A stretch of DNA of 64,000 nucleotides from positions 5,332,001 through 5,396,000 of the forward strand of contig OZ253960.1 in assembly GCA_965267435.1 (NCBI GenBank), given 5' to 3'. Numbering within the stretch: position 1 is the first letter of the stretch; the number at the start of each line of letters is the position of its first letter. The position numbers and the translations under genes were made by a program. Shown piece by piece: positions 9,082 through 18,170 of the stretch. The DNA is from JAWPMT01 sp965267435. Lineage in GTDB: Bacteria; Bacteroidota; Bacteroidia; Cytophagales; Cyclobacteriaceae. The notes under the pieces were generated by a model that worked only from the letters and a program-made list of their open reading frames with translations, had not been told where the DNA came from and searched no databases.

Positions 9082-9251
9082 AAGGCAAATACTTTGTGGC
9101 GGCAGTGACACATTGATGGTTGTTAAATTAATGATAAGACGTCAGATGCGAAACATATCATCCGTAGACGGTAGCCATTCGAATAGTCTTATAAGGTACA
9201 TTTCACTTGATCGGTGATTTTATTATTTTTCCGCTCCTTTGAAACCCCACC

Positions 9252-10070
9252 ATGAGTACTGCAAAAGGTCCGTTTAAGAAGATCACCACCCAGAGGCTGA
9301 AAGAGATGAAGGCCAGTGGTGAGAGGATTGCAATGTTGACGGCCTATGATTATTCCATGGCAAAGATTCTCGATCGCGCGGGGATCGATGTGCTGCTTGT
9401 GGGCGATTCCGCTTCAAACGTGATGGCCGGTAATGAAACGACTTTACCAATCACATTGGATCACATGATTTGGCACGCCACCTCTGTCGTCAAGGCGGTG
9501 AACCGTGCGCTCGTGGTGGTCGATGTGCCATTTGGCAGCTACCAGGGGAATAGTTCGGAGGCTCTGCGGTCCTGTATCAGGATCATGAAGGAATCTGGGG
9601 CACATGCCGTGAAGATGGAGGGGGGAGTTGAGGTACGCGAGAGTATAGAGCGCGTTTTGAGCGCAGGAATCCCAGTCATGGGGCATCTGGGGCTTACCCC
9701 ACAATCGATTTACAAGTTTGGGACTTACACAGTTCGAGCGAAGGGTGAAGACGAGGCCGATAAGCTGATCGAGGATACTAAGCTTCTGGAGGAATTGGGA
9801 TGCTTCTCAGTTGTGCTGGAGAAGATTCCGGCTGATTTAGGAAAGAAGGTATCGGAGCAGGTAGATATCCCCACAATCGGTATCGGGGCTGGCCCACACA
9901 CTGATGGACAGGTCCTGGTTGTTCACGATATGCTTGGGATTACACAGGACTTCAAGCCTCGATTCCTAAGGGCGTATGCTGACCTTAATAAAGTGATCAC
10001 CGACGCGGTGGTGAATTACATAGACGATGTGAGAGCGAGTTCTTTCCCTAGCGATGAAGAGAGCTACTGA
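9252..10070 (+). CDS. panB: 3-methyl-2-oxobutanoate hydroxymethyltransferase
   Basis: First step of pantothenate synthesis: transfers a hydroxymethyl group from methylene-tetrahydrofolate to alpha-ketoisovalerate. 272 residues, full length. Signature segments: MLTAYDYSMAKILDRAG at the start of the barrel, VGDSASNVMAG, HAVKMEGG, and the phosphate-loop-like GIGAGPHTDGQVLV near the C terminus. It is a stand-alone gene, 81 bases ahead of the isocitrate dehydrogenase and divergent from the amidohydrolase; a near-consensus -7 box (TACATTTC) lies about 50 bases upstream. Confidence 0.96.
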   Translation: MSTAKGPFKKITTQRLKEMKASGERIAMLTAYDYSMAKILDRAGIDVLLVGDSASNVMAGNETTLPITLDHMIWHATSVVKAVNRALVVVDVPFGSYQGNSSEALRSCIRIMKESGAHAVKMEGGVEVRESIERVLSAGIPVMGHLGLTPQSIYKFGTYTVRAKGEDEADKLIEDTKLLEELGCFSVVLEKIPADLGKKVSEQVDIPTIGIGAGPHTDGQVLVVHDMLGITQDFKPRFLRAYADLNKVITDAVVNYIDDVRASSFPSDEESY

Positions 10071-10151
10071 TAATTTTTTCTCGGCGGAAAGGATTCACTT
10101 CATAGTATTTGAAACAATTACGATCTAAATAAAATCCGGAGCGGAAAAGCA

Positions 10152-12371
10152 ATGACACAAAAATCGAAGATCATTTATACGCAGACAGATGAAGCGCCAG
10201 CATTGGCCACCTACTCACTGCTACCCATTATTCAGGCATTCACCGGACAGGCGGGTGTAGAGGTGGAGACCAGGGATATCTCCTTGTCAGGCAGGATACT
10301 GTCGCAGTTTCCGGATTATCTAAATGACGATCAGAAGATCGGCGATCATTTGGCGGAACTAGGTGAGCTCGCCAAGACCCCAGAGGCTAATATCATCAAG
10401 CTGCCTAATATCAGCGCCTCTATTCCACAACTGCAAGCAGCCATTCAAGAGTTGCAAGAGCAGGGGTATGCTTTGCCAGACTATCCTGCTGAGCCTCAAA
10501 ATGACGAGGAGCGTGAGATAAAAGCCAGGTACGATTCGGTGAAGGGCAGTGCTGTGAACCCGGTTTTGCGAGAAGGCAACTCCGATAGAAGGGCTCCCAA
10601 AGCTGTAAAGGAATATGCCAAGAAGCATCCACATTCTATGGGTGCATGGTCTTCCTCGTCGAAGACGCACGTCGCCAGTATGAGCGGTGGAGATTTTTAT
10701 GGCAGTGAGAAATCCACTACCCTCGGTGGGGCGACTTCTGCCACCATCACTTTTCATGGAGCAGATGGGAGTGCGAAAGTTCTTAAAGAAGGCATTGCCC
10801 TGCAGGAGGGCGAAGTGATCGACGCAGCTGTGATGTCCATGTCAGCGTTGACCAGTTTTCTTGATGAGCAAGTGAAAGAGGCGAAAGAGCAAGGGATCCT
10901 TTTCTCACTGCACATGAAAGCTACGATGATGAAAGTGTCCGACCCCATCATCTTCGGCGCCTGTGTTAAAGTGTTTTATGCGCCTGTATTCGAGAAGTAT
11001 GCGACTCTGTTTGACGAGGTCGGCGTGGACGCCAACAATGGTGTCGGCGATGTGTATGCGAAGATCGCCGGTCACGCTCAGGAGCAAGCAGTGAAAGACG
11101 ACATTGAAGCACTTTATAAGGACCGTCCAGACCTCGCCATGGTCAATTCTTACAAAGGCATCACCAATTTGCACGTGCCTTCAGATGTGATCATCGATGC
11201 CTCGATGCCCGCGATGATCCGAACTTCCGGCCAAATGTGGAATTTGGAAGATCAGCAGCAGGATGCCAAGGCCGTCATTCCAGATCGAAGCTACTCCGGT
11301 GTGTATCAGGAGGTCATCGATTTTTGCAAGCAACATGGAGCGTTTGATCCCTCGACCATGGGGAGTGTGCCCAATGTCGGTCTGATGGCCCAAAAGGCGG
11401 AAGAATATGGCAGCCACGACAAGACTTTTCAAATGTCGGGCGCAGGCAGCGTCAAAGTAACGGATGCTTCAGGAGGCGTTCTGCTTGAGCAGCCTGTGGA
11501 AGAGGGGGACATCTTCAGGATGTGCCAGGTGAAAGATGCTCCGATTCAGGACTGGGTGAAACTTGCTGTGTCACGGGCGCGGGCCACCGGGGCACCCGCG
11601 GTTTTTTGGCTTGGCAGTCAGCGTGCACATGATGCGGAACTCATCAAGAAGGTAGAGAAGTACCTTTCTGATCACGACACTGCAGGTTTAGAAATATTGA
11701 TTAAGTCGCCCGTGGAAGCCACGAAGTTTTCGCTGGAGCGAATCAAAGAGGGAAAAGATACGATCTCAGTCACAGGCAATGTATTGAGGGATTATCTCAC
11801 AGATCTGTTCCCTATTCTCGAGTTGGGGACCAGTGCGAAGATGTTGTCCATCGTTCCACTGATGAATGGTGGCGGATTGTTTGAGACAGGAGCTGGTGGC
11901 TCGGCACCAAAGCACGTGCAGCAGTTTGTCAAGGAAGGATACCTCCGATGGGATTCGCTCGGCGAATTTCTTGCTTTGGCGGTTTCGTTGGAACACCTCG
12001 GCAATCAGTTCAACAATGACAGGGCGCTCTTGCTTGCCGAAACACTCGATATCGCGACAGGCAAGGTGCTTGACAATCGCAAGTCTCCTGCCCGTAAAGT
12101 GGGTCTTATCGACAACCGCGGAAGCCATTTCTATCTCGCGCTTTACTGGGCTGAGGCGCTGGCCGATCAGAGCAAGGATGCGGAGCTGAAGGAGACCTTC
12201 GCAAAGGTGGCTTCAGCGCTCAAGGAAAACGAATCCAGGATTGATGGAGAACTGATTGGCGCACAGCAAAGGGCTGAGAACATAGGCGGTTATTATCGTC
12301 CAAATGATGATCTCGCATCAACTGCCATGAGGCCCAGTGCAACACTCAACACAATCATTGACGCGTTGTAG
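10152..12371 (+). CDS. icd: NADP-dependent isocitrate dehydrogenase, monomeric type
   Basis: Oxidative decarboxylation of isocitrate to 2-oxoglutarate in the TCA cycle with NADP. 739 residues, matching the large monomeric IDH-II family rather than the ~415-residue dimeric family. Recognisable family segments include YTQTDEAPALATYSLLPI at the start, EGNSDRRAP, and SMGAWSSSSKTHVASM. No neighbour belongs to the TCA cycle. No intrinsic terminator is evident in the 355 bases that follow. Confidence 0.95.
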   Translation: MTQKSKIIYTQTDEAPALATYSLLPIIQAFTGQAGVEVETRDISLSGRILSQFPDYLNDDQKIGDHLAELGELAKTPEANIIKLPNISASIPQLQAAIQELQEQGYALPDYPAEPQNDEEREIKARYDSVKGSAVNPVLREGNSDRRAPKAVKEYAKKHPHSMGAWSSSSKTHVASMSGGDFYGSEKSTTLGGATSATITFHGADGSAKVLKEGIALQEGEVIDAAVMSMSALTSFLDEQVKEAKEQGILFSLHMKATMMKVSDPIIFGACVKVFYAPVFEKYATLFDEVGVDANNGVGDVYAKIAGHAQEQAVKDDIEALYKDRPDLAMVNSYKGITNLHVPSDVIIDASMPAMIRTSGQMWNLEDQQQDAKAVIPDRSYSGVYQEVIDFCKQHGAFDPSTMGSVPNVGLMAQKAEEYGSHDKTFQMSGAGSVKVTDASGGVLLEQPVEEGDIFRMCQVKDAPIQDWVKLAVSRARATGAPAVFWLGSQRAHDAELIKKVEKYLSDHDTAGLEILIKSPVEATKFSLERIKEGKDTISVTGNVLRDYLTDLFPILELGTSAKMLSIVPLMNGGGLFETGAGGSAPKHVQQFVKEGYLRWDSLGEFLALAVSLEHLGNQFNNDRALLLAETLDIATGKVLDNRKSPARKVGLIDNRGSHFYLALYWAEALADQSKDAELKETFAKVASALKENESRIDGELIGAQQRAENIGGYYRPNDDLASTAMRPSATLNTIIDAL

Positions 12372-12726
12372 GCGAAGACAAAATTGGCAGAGATATCGAA
12401 GCAGAGTCAGGAAGGTAATGGGGGCCTTACAGAGCTTTCATAGTTTCCTGATTCTAGGCTGAGGAAACATAAGTCCCTACCATTGGTCAGAATACCACTG
12501 CTATTCTTCTGTCGATTCCTTAGTTTGCAAAGCGAAATTTTGAATGTGGAGTTGGACGCGGCAGGGTGAACTTCCATTGCACATCGATTGGCCATTAAGG
12601 CATTGCACACGGCACTCGGACGAGCTTTCAAGTAAACGTTTCTTGGGTTGCCCGAGATTATTGTGCGAACCATTAACTCTGCAACTGGGAAGAGACAAAT
12701 GATACGGTGATTATAAAGCAAGAAGG
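12372..12726. other. 355-base intergenic region
   Basis: Upstream of the GMC oxidoreductase. I find no convincing gene. A 104-codon minus-strand frame (12407-12721) would start six bases from the divergent GMC start, leaving no room for promoters, and resembles nothing known to me. A purine-rich AGAAGG just before 12727 is a plausible ribosome binding site for the GMC gene. The promoter itself is not recognisable. Confidence 0.5.
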
Positions 12727-14430
12727 ATGAATTTGAACATTAAAGCGAAGGCCCAGCAGAGCTACGACGCGATCGTGGTGGGTACGGGAATCAGCGGTGG
12801 CTGGGCGGCCAAGGAGCTTACAGAGAAAGGTCTGAAAACCTTGGTGCTGGAGCGCGGTAGGATGGTCGAACACGTGACCGACTACCTCACCCACAGTACG
12901 CCTCCATGGGAACTTCCCCATGGGGACCGCATTTCTGCCCAGGAATTGGAAGAGCATTATTGGGTGCAGAGACGAACGGGATATACGATCCGAGAGTCCA
13001 CGAGACATTGGTGGGTCAAAGATTCTGAGCACCCATATACTGAAGAGAAGCGATTTGATTGGATTCGAGGTTATCACGTTGGCGGTCGGTCACTCCTATG
13101 GGGTCGGCAGAGCTACCGCTTGAGCGACCTGGATTTTGAAGCGAATGCCAAAGAAGGGATTGCTGCGGATTGGCCGATTCGGTATGAAGATATTGCTCCA
13201 TGGTATGACTACGTAGAGGGCTTTGCTGGCATCAGTGGTCAGAATGAAGGCCTACCACAATTGCCTGATGGCAACTTTCTCCCTCCAATGGAGATGTACT
13301 GTCTGGAGACGCACGTGAAGGATACCATCGCCTCTAAGTACAAAGACCGGATCATGACCATCGGTCGTGTCGCTAATTTGTCTCAGGATCATAGAGGGCG
13401 ATCGCATTGTAACTATAGAAATATGTGCATCAAAGGGTGCCCCTTCGGTGCTTATTTCAGTTCACAATCATCGACGTTGCCTGCTGCAGTAGCTACGGGT
13501 AACATGACGCTTCGGCCCAACTCTATTGTGACTGAGGTCATCTACGACCCGGAAACCAGAAAGGCGTCAGGAGTGCGGATCCAGGATGCAGAGTCTGGCG
13601 AGACCATGGAGTTCTTCGCGAAGATCGTTTTCCTCAATGCTTCTGCTCTTGGTTCGACATGGATTTTGATGAACTCAAAGAGCGAGCATCATCCTGATGG
13701 AATGGGTAACGCCTCTGGCGAGTTGGGTCACAACCTGATGGACCACCACTTCCGTGTTGGGGCTTCTGGAGAATACGATGGCTTTGAGGACAAATATTAT
13801 TATGGCAGACGCCCTAATGGCATTTACATTCCACGCTTCAGAAATGTCAACGACAAGCGACCGGATTACCTCCGAGGCTACGGTTACCAGGGTGGTGCCA
13901 GTCGCGAGAAGTGGGAGCGAGCTGTAGCGGAATTGGGCGTAGGCGCGGATCTGAAGGACGAGGTGACAAAACCGGGCCAATGGAGAATGGGTCTTACGGG
14001 ATTTGGCGAGATGCTTCCGTACCATGAGAATCATGTGCGACTCAATCCTGAAAAACTCGACAAGCATGGCTTGCCAACTTTCATCTTCGACTGCGAATTC
14101 AAGGAGAACGAGATGGAAATGCGCAAAGACATGAAAGTACAAGCGGCAGAAATGCTGGAAGCTGCAGGACTGAAGAATATTAAAACCCGGGATGATGCAG
14201 GGGGACCTGGTCTGGGCATTCACGAGATGGGTACTGCCCGAATGGGGAGAGATCCTAAGACGTCAGTGCTCAACAAGTGGAATCAAATCCATGACGTGAA
14301 GAATGTATTTGTCACGGATGGGGCCGCGATGACATCTGCTGCTTGTGTGAACCCGTCGCTCACCTACATGGCACTGACAGCAAGAGCTGCAGACTACGCA
14401 GTTAAAGAGCTTAATAAAAGAAATCTGTAA
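12727..14430 (+). CDS. GMC-family FAD-dependent oxidoreductase
   Basis: 567 residues. N-terminal FAD Rossmann motif VGTGISGGWAAKEL with Gly19, Gly21 and Gly24, ending in the acidic LVLERG. The second FAD-contact segment is GRSLLWGRQSYR. The C-terminal GMC region has HEMGTARMG and then CVNPSLTYMALTARAADYA with the catalytic-site Asn. GMC enzymes oxidise alcohols or sugars. Together with the subunit-3 gene 20 bases downstream it should form a periplasmic sugar/alcohol dehydrogenase like gluconate 2-dehydrogenase. It has no signal of its own and would be exported with its Tat partner (inference). No cytochrome c subunit gene is adjacent. Confidence 0.9.
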   Translation: MNLNIKAKAQQSYDAIVVGTGISGGWAAKELTEKGLKTLVLERGRMVEHVTDYLTHSTPPWELPHGDRISAQELEEHYWVQRRTGYTIRESTRHWWVKDSEHPYTEEKRFDWIRGYHVGGRSLLWGRQSYRLSDLDFEANAKEGIAADWPIRYEDIAPWYDYVEGFAGISGQNEGLPQLPDGNFLPPMEMYCLETHVKDTIASKYKDRIMTIGRVANLSQDHRGRSHCNYRNMCIKGCPFGAYFSSQSSTLPAAVATGNMTLRPNSIVTEVIYDPETRKASGVRIQDAESGETMEFFAKIVFLNASALGSTWILMNSKSEHHPDGMGNASGELGHNLMDHHFRVGASGEYDGFEDKYYYGRRPNGIYIPRFRNVNDKRPDYLRGYGYQGGASREKWERAVAELGVGADLKDEVTKPGQWRMGLTGFGEMLPYHENHVRLNPEKLDKHGLPTFIFDCEFKENEMEMRKDMKVQAAEMLEAAGLKNIKTRDDAGGPGLGIHEMGTARMGRDPKTSVLNKWNQIHDVKNVFVTDGAAMTSAACVNPSLTYMALTARAADYAVKELNKRNL

Positions 14431-14450
14431 CAACCTTAAAAGACACGAAA

Positions 14451-15044
14451 ATGAGTATCAATAGAAGAGATGCCATCAAGCACGTCGCCTACCTCATGGG
14501 AGGTACTTTGTCTGCTCCTGCGATGATGGGGATGTTGCAGGGTTGTGCACCAGATGGAGAGCCAGGATGGACGCCAACATTTTTCAGTGAAGCTCAAGCG
14601 CTCACTATACAGGAAATGGCAGAGACCATCATGCCAGCTACTGACACGCTTGGGGCAAAGGACCTGGGTGTGCCGAAGTTTGTGGAAGAGATGGTAGCAA
14701 CCGTCTACGACGATGAGGCGCGCGCTCAGTTTATGAACGGCCTGGCGGCTTTCGAAAAGGAAATCTCTGACAAGTACAGCAAGTCATTTGATCGCCTTTC
14801 TGCAGAGGAGCAGCTTGCAGTTGCCAAGGAGAAGAATAGCTACATGCAAGATCCTGCTAATCGCCCGGGAGAAGATGAACCCAAGCCATTTTTTATGATG
14901 ATAAAGGAGTTGACGTTATGGGGTTATTTTACCACAGAGTACGGCGCTACCAAAGTTTTGCAATATCAACTGATACCGGCTGAATTTAATGGCTGCATGC
15001 CGATCGAAGAGGCCGGCGAAAACGGACGAACCTATGCCGTCTAA
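14451..15044 (+). CDS. Gluconate 2-dehydrogenase subunit 3 family protein, Tat lipoprotein
   Basis: 197 residues. Twin-arginine signal (Arg5-Arg6 in NRRDAIK), hydrophobic stretch, then a lipobox LQGC with Cys32: an exported lipid-anchored protein. The mature part carries the subunit-3 features: EAQALTIQEMAETIMPATDTLGAKDLGVPKFV, followed by a helical bundle. The partner is the GMC oxidoreductase directly upstream; this subunit supplies the export signal for the complex in the known systems. It is followed by an intrinsic terminator that closes the two-gene operon. Confidence 0.88.
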   Translation: MSINRRDAIKHVAYLMGGTLSAPAMMGMLQGCAPDGEPGWTPTFFSEAQALTIQEMAETIMPATDTLGAKDLGVPKFVEEMVATVYDDEARAQFMNGLAAFEKEISDKYSKSFDRLSAEEQLAVAKEKNSYMQDPANRPGEDEPKPFFMMIKELTLWGYFTTEYGATKVLQYQLIPAEFNGCMPIEEAGENGRTYAV

Positions 15045-15071
15045 GTAAATCTAAAGAATACAACGATAGAG

Positions 15072-15101
15072 CCCTGGTATTTGAACATGCCAGGGTTTTT
15101 T
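15072..15101 (+). terminator. Intrinsic terminator of the GMC dehydrogenase operon
   Basis: Stem CCCTGGTAT/ATGCCAGGG (nine pairs including one G-T) around a six-base loop, followed by TTTTTT. It lies 27 bases after the subunit-3 stop codon. The T-run abuts the convergent membrane-protein gene, so the element may also slow transcription from that side. Confidence 0.85.
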
Positions 15102-15104
15102 GTC

Positions 15105-15533
15105 TTATTCAGTCAAGCCAACCGCCTGTAGGGATTTGACGACTGTTGGCAACTTCTCAACCGGGATAGACTTGATGACCTGTCGACTGTCGCCATCTAC
15201 GAAGAAGATTGAGATGGCAGCTTCCATCTCGGAATCAGCAGTTGATACCTGATACCTGGTCACTTGGCCCAACTCTTTCTTGCGGAACTGGCGACCCATG
15301 ATCCACCAATAGCTGAGGCTGATGTGGTCAGAGCGAATCTCCACGACTCGTCTGCTCGTCCAAAATGCAGGCACTATGGCACTCAATGCAATGATGGGCA
15401 GGAGGTAGGTAGCATCCTCCGGAGTAGAATTGTCCAGAAACCAAGCAATCAAGACCAAGAAGCCCACAGTGGCCACAACTCTTACCGGCATGGGAAGGAC
15501 TCGGCCCTGACTAATTTTCACAGATTTTTCCAT
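15105..15533 (-). CDS. Small membrane protein with PH-like tail, unknown function
   Basis: 142 residues from the ATG at 15533; the frame is open 14 codons further, but those residues look non-native. Two hydrophobic segments (about residues 14-33 and 42-58) are followed by a soluble part with a beta-strand-rich pattern (VVEIRSDHISLSYWWIMG ... YQVSTADSEMEAAISIFF), reminiscent of bacterial PH domains that follow two membrane helices. No function can be assigned. Divergent from the LON-domain gene with about 75 bases between the starts. Confidence 0.7.
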   Translation of the reverse strand: MEKSVKISQGRVLPMPVRVVATVGFLVLIAWFLDNSTPEDATYLLPIIALSAIVPAFWTSRRVVEIRSDHISLSYWWIMGRQFRKKELGQVTRYQVSTADSEMEAAISIFFVDGDSRQVIKSIPVEKLPTVVKSLQAVGLTE

Positions 15534-15607
15534 TGTCGCCTGAGCGAAGCAAAGCGAAATTCTGAGAATAAGCAAAACCCCATGGTGTTTCTGAGGTTAA
15601 TCTTAGT

Positions 15608-16237
15608 ATGCAAAAAGAGATAGCTCTCTTTCCACTGAATATTGTTGCTTTTCCTGGGGAAGATGTCAATCTCCATATCTTCGAACCAAGGTACAAGGAC
15701 CTGGTCCGGGATTGCATGGAAAACGATCTGCCATTTGGCATCCCTTCTTATGTCAAAACGAAGGTGGAATATGGTACCCAGGTGCATATCACAGAGGTTT
15801 CGAAAACCTACGAAGACGGCCGGATGGACATCAAGACCAAGGCAGAGGATGTCTTCTTCGTCAGGGACTTTTATAATCCCTGGCGCGATCATCAGTATGC
15901 TGGAGGCCTGGTCGAGTTCGTGGGTGATGACATGACGGAGGACCCAGAGTTGCATGTGCGCTTAATTGATCTTTGCGGTGAGTTGTTTTCCTGGCTTCAA
16001 ATGGATGGCAGAATTGAGCTGGGAGACGATATTGTCAGTTATACAATAGCACACAAAGTAGGGTTGAAATTGGAGGAGGAGTATGAATTGCTGCTATTGC
16101 GTACAGAGAAAGGCCGACAGCAGTTTCTCGTCAATCACTTGAAAAAGATTCTTCCCGCACTCGAGAGAGCTGAACAAGCCCGTGAGCGCATCCGCCTCAA
16201 CGGCCACTTTAAACATCTCGATCCCCTACAATTCTAG
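15608..16237 (+). CDS. LON substrate-binding-domain protein (no protease domain)
   Basis: 209 residues consisting of a LON-N (PUA-like) domain: IALFPLNIVAFPGEDVNLHIFEPRYKDLV is the classic opening, followed by the G(I)P segment and a helical C-terminal part. No ATPase or Ser-Lys protease domain is present, so it is a stand-alone LON-N protein, a common type of unknown cellular role. It ends 37 bases before nuoA and could be its leader gene. Confidence 0.85.
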   Translation: MQKEIALFPLNIVAFPGEDVNLHIFEPRYKDLVRDCMENDLPFGIPSYVKTKVEYGTQVHITEVSKTYEDGRMDIKTKAEDVFFVRDFYNPWRDHQYAGGLVEFVGDDMTEDPELHVRLIDLCGELFSWLQMDGRIELGDDIVSYTIAHKVGLKLEEEYELLLLRTEKGRQQFLVNHLKKILPALERAEQARERIRLNGHFKHLDPLQF

Positions 16238-16274
16238 CTGTCAGCACCTATCTTCGAAAGACAATCTTCCTGTT

Positions 16275-16742
16275 ATGCCACAACTGTCAGGATATGGCGT
16301 CATTTTGCTTTTTCTCTTTGGAGGGATAGGTTTCGTGTTGGTCACACTGCTGGTGGGCAGAGTGCTGCGGCCCAATCGTCCCAATGAGGAGAAAATGACA
16401 ACCTATGAGTCTGGGGAGGATACGGTTGCATCCGCCTGGGGTAATTTCAACGTCCGGTTTTATGTGATTGCATTGATCTTCTTGCTCTTCGAACTGGAGT
16501 TGGTGTTCCTGTTTCCATGGGCTATTGTTTTTGCCGACGAAGACCTCAATGCGGCGACCCAAGGCATGTGGGGGAAGTTCGCTGTTATTGAGACTTTCAT
16601 TTTCGTAGGTCTGTTGGCTGTAGGCCTGGCCTATGTCTGGAAGAAAGGGATGCTGGAATGGGTGAAACCAAAAGTGCAGCCGAGCGATTATCAATCCAAA
16701 ATACCCGCGAAGGCGTACGAGGATATCAATAAGAAATTTTGA
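16275..16742 (+). CDS. nuoA: NADH-quinone oxidoreductase subunit A
   Basis: Membrane subunit of respiratory complex I. 155 residues from the ATG at 16275; the frame is open 31 codons upstream but the family N terminus fits 16275. Three membrane segments (about residues 6-27, 63-86 and 97-120). The conserved YESGEDTVASAWGNFNVRFY loop and the acidic FELELVFLFPWA helix are intact. First gene of nuoABC-D; the gap to nuoB is three bases. Confidence 0.95.
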   Translation: MPQLSGYGVILLFLFGGIGFVLVTLLVGRVLRPNRPNEEKMTTYESGEDTVASAWGNFNVRFYVIALIFLLFELELVFLFPWAIVFADEDLNAATQGMWGKFAVIETFIFVGLLAVGLAYVWKKGMLEWVKPKVQPSDYQSKIPAKAYEDINKKF

Positions 16743-16745
16743 TTT

Positions 16746-17273
16746 ATGGGGCTGTTGGACCATCAATTTGAGCAAGGGGGTGTCATCATTACCAAAGTCG
16801 ATGACCTCATCAACTGGGCGCGCTTGTCAAGTCTTTGGCCCATGGGGTTTGGTCTGGCATGTTGTGCCATTGAGATGATGTCGACTATGACAGCAGGATA
16901 TGATCTTGATCGATTAGGGGTATTCCCCAGGGCCTCTCCCCGGCAGTCCGATGTGATGATAGTGGCTGGAACAGTCACATTCAAAATGGCTGATCGAGTT
17001 CGCCGACTTTATGAGCAGATGGCTGAGCCCCGTTATGTTATTTCCATGGGCTCTTGCTCTAACTGTGGCGGCCCTTACTGGGAGCACGGCTACCATGTGG
17101 TCAAAGGAGTCGACAAGATCATTCCAGTCGATGTCTATGTGCCGGGCTGTCCGCCGAGACCAGAGGCCTTGATCGGTGGGGTGATGAAGCTACAGGAGAA
17201 AATCCGCGGAGAATCTCTCATGAAACCAGAGGCACTGGAGAAACTGCTGGCGAAGAAAATGGAGAATGCATGA
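16746..17273 (+). CDS. nuoB: NADH-quinone oxidoreductase subunit B
   Basis: Peripheral complex I subunit that carries the terminal Fe-S cluster N2, next to the quinone site. 175 residues. All four cluster ligands are present: Cys39 and Cys40 in LACCAIEMM, Cys104 in SMGSCSNCGGPYW, and Cys135 in VPGCPPRPEA. Its stop overlaps the start of nuoC by four bases (ATGA), so translation is coupled. Confidence 0.97.
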   Translation: MGLLDHQFEQGGVIITKVDDLINWARLSSLWPMGFGLACCAIEMMSTMTAGYDLDRLGVFPRASPRQSDVMIVAGTVTFKMADRVRRLYEQMAEPRYVISMGSCSNCGGPYWEHGYHVVKGVDKIIPVDVYVPGCPPRPEALIGGVMKLQEKIRGESLMKPEALEKLLAKKMENA

Positions 17274-17767
17274 CGCCTGATCAAATACAAGAAATAGTTA
17301 CCTCTGAGCTCGGCTGTCAGATTGGTATCAAAGAAAATGCGACGCCAGCCACCCTCTTGGTAGACAGTTCTGATCTCAAAAAGGTGGCGCATATGCTTCA
17401 TGAGGACGCTCGCTTCTATTTTGATATGCTTTCCTGTCTGACCGCGGTGGATAATGGAGTGGAAGCAGGGACAATAGACCTGATTTACCATCTTTATTCT
17501 ATTCCCTTCGATATCAGTCTGGGTCTTATGACGACGGTGTCCAGAGAAGCGCCATCGGTGCAAAGCGTCGCCGACATCTGGCGTACGGCCAATTGGCATG
17601 AGCGTGAAGCATTTGATCTGGTTGGAGTCGTATTTGAAGGCCACGAAGACCTGAGGCGTATTTTGCTTCCCGATGATTGGGAAGGTCATCCGCTGAGGAA
17701 AGACTACCAGGAGCAGGAAAAGTATCACGGGATGTCAGTCGTTTATGATCGTGACGAGGAGAATTGA
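17270..17767 (+). CDS. nuoC: NADH-quinone oxidoreductase subunit C
   Basis: 30-kDa-type peripheral complex I subunit. 165 residues. The signature region is clear: SVADIWRTANWHEREAFDL and the RRILLPDDWEGHPLRKDY loop close to the C terminus. It is separate from nuoD (in some bacteria they are fused). The last codons (EEN-stop, GAATTGA) are also the first bases of the AT-rich repeat that brackets the four-helix-bundle insertion, so the element abuts or has reshaped the end of nuoC. Confidence 0.95.
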   Translation: MTPDQIQEIVTSELGCQIGIKENATPATLLVDSSDLKKVAHMLHEDARFYFDMLSCLTAVDNGVEAGTIDLIYHLYSIPFDISLGLMTTVSREAPSVQSVADIWRTANWHEREAFDLVGVVFEGHEDLRRILLPDDWEGHPLRKDYQEQEKYHGMSVVYDRDEEN

Positions 17768-17784
17768 AAATTGAGAATTGAGGG

Positions 17785-17815
17785 TTGAAAATGGAGAATT
17801 GGAAATTGAAAATTT
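17785..17815 (+). repeat. Left inverted-repeat arm of the nuoC-nuoD element
   Basis: TTGAAAATGG-AGAATTGGAAATTGAAAATTT; matches the reverse complement of 18171-18203 at most positions. The neighbouring bases 17761-17784 repeat the same words directly. Confidence 0.7.
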
Positions 17816-17821
17816 CGTGAT

Positions 17822-18169
17822 TTGGGGAAGAAGAATGTCTTGCTAGAAAAGTCATACAGCTTTGCTCTAAGGATCGTGAATTTGACTTTTGGTCTTCAAG
17901 AGGATTTGAAGGAGTTCGTGATCACGAGGCAAGTGATAAGAAGCGGAACGGCAATTGGCGCCTTGTCTGAAGAGGCCCAGCAGGCGGAATCTAAGGCAGA
18001 CTTCATTCACAAACTTTCCATAGCCAATAAGGAGGCTCATGAGACGCACTATTGGCTCCGTCTGATGCGTGATAGCGACAAGTTTCCCGGAACCTTTGAG
18101 GATGAAATAAGAGCCTGTGATGAGCTAAAGGGACTTTTGATTTCCATCATAAAATCTTCCAGGTCATGA
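17822..18169 (+). CDS. Four-helix bundle protein (23S rRNA-intervening-sequence family)
   Basis: 115 residues, the usual size. The family opening LEKSYSFALRIVNL is present, followed by RSGTAIGALSEEAQQAESKADFIHKLSIANKEAHETHYWLRL with short breaks, the hallmark helices 2-3. Proteins of this family form homopentameric four-helix bundles; the diversity-generating-retroelement accessory protein Avd is a distant relative. No biochemical role is established for most members. The only in-frame start after the upstream stop is TTG at 17822. The gene sits inside the nuo operon between inverted AT-rich arms and shares nothing with complex I. Confidence 0.88.
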   Translation: MGKKNVLLEKSYSFALRIVNLTFGLQEDLKEFVITRQVIRSGTAIGALSEEAQQAESKADFIHKLSIANKEAHETHYWLRLMRDSDKFPGTFEDEIRACDELKGLLISIIKSSRS

Positions 18170-18170
18170 G

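Noticed and set aside
12407..12721. 104-codon minus-strand frame before the GMC gene
   Set aside because: It would start six bases from the divergent GMC start, has no family resemblance and no promoter space.
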